From positions 1 to 6,839 of the forward strand of contig NZ_JBATUX010000090.1 of assembly GCF_049671445.1 (NCBI RefSeq): a DNA stretch of 6,839 nt, in the 5' to 3' direction. Source of the stretch: Paenisporosarcina sp049671445. GTDB lineage: Bacteria; Bacillota; Bacilli; Bacillales_A; Planococcaceae. The translations under genes and the position numbers were made by a program. This document shows positions 1-5,856 of the stretch, piece after piece. The notes below the pieces were generated by a model. That model worked only from the letters and a program-made list of their open reading frames with translations, was not told the DNA's origin and did not search any database. Position 1 is the stretch's first letter. Each line of letters opens with the position of its first letter.

Positions 1-1306
1 CTGAAGATCCTTCTCCCATTTTTCCACTATCTACTGTGGAATCACTAGATCCACCAAGTCTTGATGGTACAGATAATAAATCTCGACTACCTGAACCCAG
101 TCCACCTTGTAAACCGCCCGCTGACTGTCCTTGACCGCCTTGTCCTTGACCCTGTCCTTGTCCTTGACCTTGTCCTTGTCCTTGACCTTGGCCTTGGCCT
201 TGACCCTGTCCTTGTCCTTGGCCTTGGCCTTGACCCTGTCCTTGGCCTTGAACTTGACCTTGAGCTTGACCTTGGCCTTGTCCTTGACCTTGAGCTTGAC
301 CTTGAGCTTGGCCTTGTCCTTGAGCTGGACTAGAAGGAGTTTGATTGCCGTTCGATGCTTGACCTTGACTAGTTCCTTGTGATCCAGTCTGGCTGCTATT
401 TTGGTTTGAGTTTGATGGATTTGCTTGCCCAAAAGCTGTTTCATTTGAATTATCAGATGTTTTCCCTAATTTACTTAACGCTGTTTGGGTTTCTCCTGCC
501 TGATCTGCAAGATCTTTTGTCGCTGCTGTCAAAGCAGCTAATTCTTCTTTTTCAGATGCCGTTAAGCCGTTTTTACCGTTTCCAGATTTGTTAGCAGCCT
601 GCTGTTTTGCAAGCAATTTTTGTTCGCGTAATTGAAGTTCTTTCTGTTTTTTAACTAACTCACGAAGTGCTTCTTCGGTCGTTTCTGTTTTTGCTAAATT
701 CTTTTCTAATTGCTGAAGTTCTTTTTTTAACTTCGCAGGCGCAGTTTTCTTTATCGTTTTTGCTACTTCTTTTTTCATTTTCTCCACTACTTCTTTTTCC
801 ATTTCGATGTCTTTTGCGAGTAATTGAGTCGTGGATGGGAAAGCAATTAATGCAAGTAGTAGAACACTCGCTACTCCAATACCAATAAGAGATTTGAAAC
901 GCCATAAATGTTTTTTTCGCAGTTTGAACAAATCAAAAGAAGGGTTTACTGTTTGTGCTGTTTTTTCACGCAGAGATTCTAGTAATCCCGATTCATCTCC
1001 ACCAGCATGCAAGGAAGTCAACAATATGTTTTCAGGAAAGTATTGATCAAATTGATGCAGTGATGACGAATACGAAGGTTTGGTCATTACTCCCCAAGCG
1101 AAGAGTCCTACAAAACCTAATGCTCCTGATCCTAGAGCCCATAATTGGAAATAAGGAAAGACAAATAACCGAGATGTACCGTATACAATGACAGTAAGAA
1201 TAAATCCAAAACTAAGTGCTGTTTGCAGAACTCGAAACAGATGTTCACTAATCAAACGACCATGAACTTTATTGACAAACTGTAGTATTCTCGCTCGGTT
1301 ATTCAT
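1..1306 (-). CDS. Membrane protein with coiled coil and Gly-Gln repeat tract, 3' end outside window
   Basis: The frame is open from an ATG at 1306 to the left edge: 435 codons and no stop, so the C-terminus is missing. The start is supported by AGGAGG at 1315-1320, 8 bases upstream. Translation shows hydrophobic helices at about residues 30-48, 55-73 and 138-157. A Lys/Glu-rich coiled-coil stretch covers about 164-240, with further helix at 250-282. A Ser/Asn/Gln-rich linker leads to a (G/A/V)Q dipeptide tract at 328-389, then a Gly/Ser-rich tail. By topology the region between helices 2 and 3 and the region after helix 3 should lie on opposite sides of the membrane; which side is unclear. 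The layout (three helices, coiled coil, Gln/Gly-rich tail) recalls DUF4175-type proteins, but homology is not shown. It is the fourth gene of the ABC operon, 13 bases after the permease stop, so a role with that transporter is inferred. Function unknown. Confidence 0.88.
   Translation of the reverse strand, partial: MNNRARILQFVNKVHGRLISEHLFRVLQTALSFGFILTVIVYGTSRLFVFPYFQLWALGSGALGFVGLFAWGVMTKPSYSSSLHQFDQYFPENILLTSLHAGGDESGLLESLREKTAQTVNPSFDLFKLRKKHLWRFKSLIGIGVASVLLLALIAFPSTTQLLAKDIEMEKEVVEKMKKEVAKTIKKTAPAKLKKELQQLEKNLAKTETTEEALRELVKKQKELQLREQKLLAKQQAANKSGNGKNGLTASEKEELAALTAATKDLADQAGETQTALSKLGKTSDNSNETAFGQANPSNSNQNSSQTGSQGTSQGQASNGNQTPSSPAQGQGQAQGQAQGQGQGQGQAQGQVQGQGQGQGQGQGQGQGQGQGQGQGQGQGQGQGQGQGQGGQGQSAGGLQGGLGSGSRDLLSVPSRLGGSSDSTVDSGKMGEGSS
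140..325 (-). repeat. Hexanucleotide coding repeat, 31 (G/A/V)Q dipeptide units
   Basis: Thirty-one uninterrupted 6-base units of the form GGN/GCT/GTT followed by CAA/CAG encode 26 GQ, 4 AQ and 1 VQ dipeptides (residues 328-389 of the gene starting at 1306). AQ and VQ units are confined to the first 13 units, and the rest is pure GQ. There is a 30-base (10-residue) higher-order period. A perfect 29-base match links 186-214 with 216-244, and a 22-base match links 253-274 with 283-304. Gly codons vary (GGA, GGC, GGT), so the repeat is not a simple microsatellite at the DNA level. It still looks prone to copy-number change by slippage or unequal exchange. The tract also creates long meaningless open frames in the other frames. 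Confidence 0.95.
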
Positions 1307-1314
1307 GTCTTTAG

Positions 1315-1320
1315 CCTCCT
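1315..1320 (-). promoter_or_regulatory. Shine-Dalgarno of the coiled-coil protein gene, overlapping the permease stop
   Basis: AGGAGG is placed 8 bases before the ATG at 1306. Its first A is the last base of the permease TAA stop (1320-1322). Ribosomes finishing the permease therefore sit on this site, which suggests coupled or reinitiated translation. It also decides the start codon of a gene whose stop is not in the window. Confidence 0.85.
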
Positions 1321-2165
1321 TATTTTGTTCGTTTCATATTGACACGTAATTTTTTAATTGAAATTGCAATAGCGGTAACAGCTAACAATAGATAAAAAAT
1401 AGTGTATCCAGCCCATACCGGGAACTCAATTTTCGTTGCTTCGCTTACCATGTTCTCAGTACTTGGATTTAATAATGTGAATATTAATATTCCTGGATTA
1501 ATACTAGCCCAAAAATGAGCAAGTGGTAATGGATTTGTTGTAATTCCTTGACCCATCATGTTTACTTGAACAGCTATCATAAAGAAAAATGCTGTAACTC
1601 CTGCTAGAAAAATCATCGTTCCATAAGTAGCAATCATTGATACAATCGTCTTCCTAGTTATAGTGGAGAACATCACGCCGATACTGCCCACAGTAAACAT
1701 GGTTAAGAAGAAGAACAAGAAAATCAAACCTAATTGTCCTGGTGATATCCCACCAAATAAGAACACTAAACTATAAATTGGTAATCCTGCGATTAACATA
1801 AGCACTAAAAATGCTATAGACGAAGACAATTTCCCTAAAATAATTTGCATCGAACTTTGAGAAGTTGTCAATAGAATATTCAATGTTTGTTTTTCTCGTT
1901 CCGTACTTATGGTCCCCGCAGTTAATCCTGGAGTAATAAACAAAATTAGCCCCAGCTGAATATATGTGAGTAAACCAAATAAGAAGAAACTTTCCTCCGG
2001 TCTAAAAAATCCAGTTCCGCTAAACGCTGTGGTTAGAAAAATAAAACCAAATACGAAAATGCTCATGGCAATTAGGTAAAATAAGATACCTATAAAACTC
2101 TTCATCGACCTGAAGCGGAGCTTAACTTCTTTGACGAGTACAGGATTATTAACATTCACTCTCAT
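1320..2165 (-). CDS. ABC-2 type transporter permease
   Basis: This 281-aa integral membrane protein would form the channel part of an ABC-2 type transporter in the cytoplasmic membrane, paired with the ATPase encoded just upstream. It opens with a short cytoplasmic N-terminus, NNPVLVKEVKLRFRS, typical of GldF/NosY-like permeases (COG1277 type). Six hydrophobic segments follow at about 24-47, 60-79, 113-137, 144-168, 173-199 and 252-271. Between helices 2 and 3 lies ISTEREKQTLN (86-96), the conserved cytoplasmic loop thought to contact the ATPase in this class. An extracytoplasmic loop covers about 200-250. The ATG overlaps the ATPase stop by four bases (ATGA), with AAGGAG upstream inside the ATPase gene, so the two are translationally coupled. 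Length and topology are normal for the family. Substrate unknown; export is more likely than import because ABC-2 permeases of this kind lack a binding protein. Confidence 0.92.
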   Translation of the reverse strand: MRVNVNNPVLVKEVKLRFRSMKSFIGILFYLIAMSIFVFGFIFLTTAFSGTGFFRPEESFFLFGLLTYIQLGLILFITPGLTAGTISTEREKQTLNILLTTSQSSMQIILGKLSSSIAFLVLMLIAGLPIYSLVFLFGGISPGQLGLIFLFFFLTMFTVGSIGVMFSTITRKTIVSMIATYGTMIFLAGVTAFFFMIAVQVNMMGQGITTNPLPLAHFWASINPGILIFTLLNPSTENMVSEATKIEFPVWAGYTIFYLLLAVTAIAISIKKLRVNMKRTK

Positions 2166-3097
2166 ACAGTCTCCACTCCTTTTGTGATTTCCATAAAGAC
2201 ATCCTCTAAATCCGTTTCTTGTTCTGCAAATGACAAAATGAATAAATTTTCGTCTAAGGCATGTTTTAATAAACGCATTTGATCATCTTCTGAACCTCGG
2301 TATTTGAATGTAATAATATGTTTGTCAGGAAATTCTTCAATACCGCTAACAAAAGGATCTTCTTCAAAGTAACGAACAGCTCGATCAGTCAAACCTTTTA
2401 ATTTAACTGTAATTAGTCGTTCTCCTTTTAATTGAGCTTGTATATCTGATACTGAACCATGCGCGATAAGTTTACCACCGTCAATTACCCCAATCTCATC
2501 ACACATTTCAGCTAGTTCAGGTAAAATGTGTGAAGAAATAAGTATAGTTTTACCCATGCCTTTTAATTGTCTTAAGATATCTCGCATCTCTACACGCGCA
2601 CGTGGATCTAGTCCAGAGGCAGGTTCATCTAAAATCAACACTTGTGGATCATGAATCAATGCTCTAGCTAAACATAAGCGTTGTTTCATTCCTCGAGATA
2701 GTAAATCTACATACTCATATCTTTTATGTGATAAGTTCACTAGTTCTAAAAGTTGTGGAATGAGTTCTTTTCTTTTTGCTTCTGGAATTCCATAACTTGC
2801 ACCATAAAAATCTAGATATTCATCCGCTTTCAACTGATCATATACACCAAAAAAATCTGGCATATAACCGATAAGTTTACGAACTTCATGAGAATCAGTT
2901 TTCACACTTTTCCCATTAATAAACGCATCCCCAGCGGTTGGTTGTAAAAGAGTAGCTAATATAGAAAATGTCGTAGATTTCCCAGCTCCATTGGCTCCTA
3001 CAAACCCGAAAACAGTGCCTTCACTTAACGTTAAATTCAAATCGTTTAAGGCATAAAATGAGCCGTATTTTTTGGTAAGCCCTTTAATTTCAATCAT
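2162..3097 (-). CDS. ABC transporter ATP-binding protein (CcmA/GldA-like)
   Basis: This 311-aa cytoplasmic ATPase would energise the ABC-2 permease encoded next. The nucleotide-binding domain covers about 1-215. Visible motifs are Walker A GANGAGKST (34-42), signature SRGMKQR (134-140, a variant of LSGGQ), Walker B VLILDEP (153-159), D-loop SGLDP (161-165) and switch His190 in SSH. At the usual Q-loop site the text is GYMPDFFGVYDQ (77-88), with Asp81 where most ABC ATPases have Gln. This resembles a known subgroup of COG1131 ATPases. Residues 220-311 form a C-terminal extension ending LEDVFMEIT, as in ATPases with a DUF4162-like tail. The ATG overlaps the stop of the upstream gene (ATGA), and GGAGG at 3105-3109 gives a strong ribosome site 7 bases upstream. 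It is clearly catalytically plausible: both Walker motifs and the catalytic Glu158 are intact. The transported substrate cannot be deduced. Confidence 0.96.
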   Translation of the reverse strand: MIEIKGLTKKYGSFYALNDLNLTLSEGTVFGFVGANGAGKSTTFSILATLLQPTAGDAFINGKSVKTDSHEVRKLIGYMPDFFGVYDQLKADEYLDFYGASYGIPEAKRKELIPQLLELVNLSHKRYEYVDLLSRGMKQRLCLARALIHDPQVLILDEPASGLDPRARVEMRDILRQLKGMGKTILISSHILPELAEMCDEIGVIDGGKLIAHGSVSDIQAQLKGERLITVKLKGLTDRAVRYFEEDPFVSGIEEFPDKHIITFKYRGSEDDQMRLLKHALDENLFILSFAEQETDLEDVFMEITKGVETV

Positions 3098-5511
3098 TTT
3101 TGGACCTCCCCTTTTAAACGCAATTCTGGTAAACGTGTATAGTCATCGCCATTTGAAGCTTGTTTGTTCACTTTAAACTGAACTTTCCCATCGCTTGAAA
3201 TGTATTGTTCAACATTTTCCTTAATTGAAAATCTTCCGCTGTTTACTTCTTCAAAAGCCTTTTTAGAAACATTATAAATTTCAATAGTAATCGAAGAAGT
3301 ATCTGTATTAGCAAGTTGTAATTCTGTCCATTTCACTTTATCAAGTGGGACATTTTTAGGTATTTTCCATTCATACGAATACATCCCGCTCGACATTATC
3401 CATTCAAACTTACTTTCGCCCATTTGCTCATAGTAACCTGTTAAATCTTCTGGAATAACATCAATTTCTAAGGACGTTGCTGGGAGTGTGAATTCCCCAC
3501 TAAAAATAGTCTCAGGAGAAAACGATTGGTATACGACATTGATTGCAGACATTTCAGCCCGAGAATCCGTTAATTTTATCGGAACTATTGGATCTTCTGT
3601 ATGTGCAACAATCGCGGGTTCGGTAGATTGATTACCCCTCATTTGTGACATACGTATCAAACTGTTCTTACGTTCGATTGGTAAATCACTAGCATTCATC
3701 GTTGTGGAATACCCCATGTTTTGAGAGCTTGTAGGCACACCGATGGGTAATAAAAGGGCGGAACCAATTGGCTCATTGACTTGAATAGATTCGTTTGGTC
3801 CTAAATCACCAAGTTCAATCATTTTTGTACCTGACCAAATGGCAACATCTTTAAGTGCAAATGGAAACTCATTCTTAACAGTCCCACGAACAATTCCGCT
3901 CTCAACCGTCAAATCAATGACAAAGTTTCCAACATCCTTAATTGAAGACTCTCCAAGAACAGAAGAAACAGACCAATATCCAACATCACGCACAGTTAGT
4001 TGATCACTATTTGCTTGCTCCTGCAATATTGACATAGCCATTGCACTTCCAGTAGAATTCCCTGAAAATGAGTTTCGTCGAGAAGAAACCATTGTTGTTC
4101 CTTCTTCCGATTCAAATGTGAAATCACCACTTCGGTTAGACAATAAAGTTTCTACATAGTACCCTGAAAGACTTTCATCTTCTTGTACTTCATAAAAACT
4201 TACTTGCTGAATTTGCGGTCGAACGAGACGATCTTTCGCTCCATAAGCGAAAATTGCTGCAGAAGTAACAATCGAAATAGCCGGAATAATCCACCAAGCA
4301 TGTTCACGCTTATCTTTTCTCTTTAATAAGAAATACAATAAAGGTCCAATCAAAATAATATAGATGATAACAATGCCAATCATTAATGGAGTTGAGACTT
4401 GAAACGATGGAAATAATTCATTTGTTTGACCCACTTCGTAAGTCATTTGTTCTTTAAAATTTTCCCCATAATTCATATTCATTTGATTTACAGAACCGCC
4501 ATTTGCATTCTTCATAAATTCCGATAGTAGGAATGTGTAATTGGCTTGTTTTGACAATGGCTCGTCACCTAAAGAAAAAGCCGTTTGGATAATGGCCCCA
4601 GTACCTATAGATTTCATAGCTACGACTGCATCGTTTTCAGATTTCAAAAGAATCCGAGAACCATCATTAACTTTAGAGCCAAAAAATGATACATCTTCTG
4701 TAAATTCTTTGTTGCTAGCAAAAGCAGTTAATGTCTCGGCTTTTAATGTTTTTCTTTCATCCGACAATGTTAATGGTAATTGCTCAGACAATAAGCCTAG
4801 TTCTGCACTTGTATTGTTAGATGCACCCACAAGTATTATCCCACCTGTTTGAACCCAGTTTAGAATAGCTTGTTGTTGTGCCTCTTCTAAATCAGCCAAC
4901 ACATACTCATCAATGACTAAATAATTAGCAAGGTCATATGCTGCTTTATCAGTAGGAAATTGATAGTCTTTTATTTGTCCTAAATGGATAATTTGAGAGC
5001 CTTCGCCAATTCCTGATAATTTCATCGTGGATAAAGCCCGCAATCGATCTGCGCTTTCAGATAATGTTAGTAAAAAGATGGTATCCGGACTAAATGAAGA
5101 GGTTGTGACATTTTTATTACCTTTATAAGGAATGTCTTTTCCTTCTTTCCAGCCACCTTCGTAAAAATAGAACATCTGATAGGTTGAGTTATAATTCATC
5201 TCTTCAGATAATCCAGGTAAAGCTAAATTGAGTGTTTTAGTTTCTCCTTTTCCAATGGTCAGAGGAATTGCTTTTGCTGATCCAACTCCATATGATTCGG
5301 AATAATCAATGACTAAATCCCCAGAAAATTCATCTCCTGAATTTACCACGGTAATTGTAAGAGGCAATCCCTTCCCATATTTAATTTTATTTTGATAACC
5401 AGCGGTCGCTTTGACGTCCAGCGAAGGTGCTGCAGATGCTTCTGTTAATGGGATAAAACTAAATATTAATAAGATAAGTAATGCGAAAAACCAGTGAATA
5501 TTTTGCTTCAT
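3094..5511 (-). CDS. Exported membrane-anchored auxiliary protein with amidotransferase-like domain
   Basis: This 805-aa protein is the first gene of the operon. It starts with a signal peptide (about 1-27: MKQN, a hydrophobic core, then ASA before AP). A beta-rich, Ig-like region follows (about 30-135). At about 140-335 is an alpha/beta domain with the pattern of the class I glutamine amidotransferase-like fold, including YLVIDEYVLADL (197-208) and WVQTGGIILVGAS (219-231). No catalytic Cys-His-Glu set is apparent, so it is probably a non-enzymatic binding domain. Two helices (about 374-396 and 406-424) are joined by the short basic loop KRKDKREHAWW. A mostly beta C-terminal region (430-805) then lies outside again. 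Similar layouts occur in uncharacterised Bacillota membrane proteins next to ABC-2 transporters or MoxR/DUF58 genes. By position it is inferred to be an extracytoplasmic auxiliary subunit, comparable in role to GldG. A purine-rich ribosome site (GGGGGGAAGG) precedes the ATG. Exact function unknown. Confidence 0.88.
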   Translation of the reverse strand: MKQNIHWFFALLILLIFSFIPLTEASAAPSLDVKATAGYQNKIKYGKGLPLTITVVNSGDEFSGDLVIDYSESYGVGSAKAIPLTIGKGETKTLNLALPGLSEEMNYNSTYQMFYFYEGGWKEGKDIPYKGNKNVTTSSFSPDTIFLLTLSESADRLRALSTMKLSGIGEGSQIIHLGQIKDYQFPTDKAAYDLANYLVIDEYVLADLEEAQQQAILNWVQTGGIILVGASNNTSAELGLLSEQLPLTLSDERKTLKAETLTAFASNKEFTEDVSFFGSKVNDGSRILLKSENDAVVAMKSIGTGAIIQTAFSLGDEPLSKQANYTFLLSEFMKNANGGSVNQMNMNYGENFKEQMTYEVGQTNELFPSFQVSTPLMIGIVIIYIILIGPLLYFLLKRKDKREHAWWIIPAISIVTSAAIFAYGAKDRLVRPQIQQVSFYEVQEDESLSGYYVETLLSNRSGDFTFESEEGTTMVSSRRNSFSGNSTGSAMAMSILQEQANSDQLTVRDVGYWSVSSVLGESSIKDVGNFVIDLTVESGIVRGTVKNEFPFALKDVAIWSGTKMIELGDLGPNESIQVNEPIGSALLLPIGVPTSSQNMGYSTTMNASDLPIERKNSLIRMSQMRGNQSTEPAIVAHTEDPIVPIKLTDSRAEMSAINVVYQSFSPETIFSGEFTLPATSLEIDVIPEDLTGYYEQMGESKFEWIMSSGMYSYEWKIPKNVPLDKVKWTELQLANTDTSSITIEIYNVSKKAFEEVNSGRFSIKENVEQYISSDGKVQFKVNKQASNGDDYTRLPELRLKGEVQK

Positions 5512-5547
5512 ATTCCTTCCCCCCTTCTCTCTCTATTTATTAGTACG

Positions 5548-5559
5548 AACTATCTAGTT
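5548..5559. promoter_or_regulatory. Short palindrome in the operon leader, possible operator
   Basis: AACTA-TC-TAGTT is a perfect 5-base inverted repeat. A further TAGT at 5541-5544 adds a third half-site in alternating orientation. It lies about 20-30 bases downstream of the predicted operon start and just upstream of the plus-strand -35. A bound repressor there could affect both promoters. No regulator gene is in the window and the match is short, so chance is quite possible. Confidence 0.2.
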
Positions 5560-5565
5560 ATTAAG

Positions 5566-5593
5566 TTGCAAGAAATCAATTAAATATTATAAT
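5566..5593 (+). promoter_or_regulatory. Predicted plus-strand promoter into the intergenic region
   Basis: TTGCAA (5566-5571) and TATAAT (5588-5593) are separated by 16 bases on the plus strand, a good sigma-A-type match (five of six, and perfect). Its -10 overlaps the opposing operon -10 inside the palindromic ATTATAAT. The region is very AT-rich, which raises the chance of false matches. Support comes from the downstream terminator-like structure on the same strand. Confidence 0.42.
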
Positions 5594-5613
5594 TTTTAGT
5601 TAAGTTCTGAAAA
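5586..5613 (-). promoter_or_regulatory. Predicted sigma-A-type promoter of the ABC operon
   Basis: On the minus strand, TTTTCA (5608-5613) and TATAAT (5586-5591) are separated by 16 bases. The -10 is a perfect consensus; the -35 matches four of six. Transcription would start near 5579 and give a leader of about 68 bases before the ATG at 5511. It is the only good promoter between the acyltransferase terminator and the operon. Confidence 0.5.
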
Positions 5614-5760
5614 AAGTATTAAAATAATTTCTTTTAGTGAATCGATGCCACAACATAAATACAATATGCCCTGTTAAATCGATGCGCCATTTATCTTCCA
5701 CTTGGCTCATTCGGAGGATTGCCCGCTCACCCACGAATGGGTGCAGATTCCTTCTTTTTT
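5600..5760 (+). ncRNA. Candidate small RNA of about 160 nt
   Basis: This is an inference from three sequence features on the same strand: a good promoter match ending at 5593, a GC-richer island (about 47% G+C against 19% just upstream), and a terminator-like hairpin with T-run ending at 5760. No plus-strand reading frame in it looks like a protein. The sequence does not resemble any Bacillota small RNA I recognise (not 6S, tmRNA, RNase P, SRP RNA or RsaE/RoxS). Alternatives are a dispersed intergenic repeat or the remnant of a minus-strand gene. Its 3' end faces the end of the acyltransferase transcript. Confidence 0.33.
5713..5760 (+). terminator. Terminator-like structure on the plus strand
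   Basis: GGAGGA (5713-5718) can pair with TCCTTC (5749-5754, one G-U pair), directly followed by TTTTTT (5755-5760). Inside is a perfect 6-base hairpin, CACCCA/TGGGTG (5728-5733 with 5738-5743), closed by a CGAA loop. The internal loop between the two stems makes it a less classic intrinsic terminator. The T-run position fits only the plus strand. Confidence 0.4.
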
Positions 5761-5791
5761 ATAAAATTAAGCGAGAAAGTAAACAAGCCAT

Positions 5792-5836
5792 AAAAAAAAG
5801 AAAAAGACATTCTAATTTCATGAATGTCTTTTTCTT
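5792..5836 (-). terminator. Intrinsic terminator of the acyltransferase gene
   Basis: A perfect 15-base inverted repeat (5798-5812 with 5822-5836; arm AAGAAAAAGACATTC as transcribed) encloses a 9-base loop. On the minus strand it is followed by a run of T (5797-5792). It begins about 20 bases after the acyltransferase stop. This separates that gene from the operon downstream. There is no matching T-run on the plus strand outside the stem, so it should act in one direction. Confidence 0.88.
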
Positions 5837-5856
5837 ATAATAATTAAGCAAATTTT

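Larger units (their letters stand above)
5512..5856. other. 345-base intergenic region between operon and acyltransferase gene
   Basis: No convincing protein gene is seen. It holds the operon leader (about 68 bases), a short palindrome, overlapping divergent promoter-like elements, a GC-richer island with a possible small RNA, and the acyltransferase terminator. By hand count 5541-5640 has about 19% G+C and 5641-5750 about 47%, a sharp change. A 9-base direct repeat AATCGATGC occurs at 5640-5648 and 5677-5685. A minus-strand frame at 5600-5710 (36 codons, starting MSQVEDKWRIDLTGHIVF) looks mildly protein-like but has no good ribosome site. It may be a decayed gene end or part of a dispersed element. 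Confidence 0.7.

Noticed and set aside
61..382. Two plus-strand frames made of LDLVLG and LTLSLS repeats
   Set aside because: They are opposite-strand readings of the same 6-base repeat, without ribosome sites or a non-repetitive domain.
31..444. Minus-strand frame rich in KVK/KAK/KDK repeats
   Set aside because: It is an out-of-frame reading of the GQ hexamer repeat. The true frame has a start, ribosome site, membrane helices and runs without a stop from 1306 to the window edge.
379..1191. Several short plus-strand and one minus-strand frames of 70-81 codons
   Set aside because: All lie inside the coiled-coil protein gene in other frames and have no family features.
4541..4852. Plus-strand frame of 103 codons
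   Set aside because: It is antisense to the well-supported 805-aa gene, with no ribosome site or recognisable motif.
5637..5840. Plus-strand frame of 67 codons
   Set aside because: It reads through the terminator-like hairpin, the T-run and the acyltransferase terminator stem, and its C-terminal half is low-complexity Lys/Arg. It is not a plausible gene.
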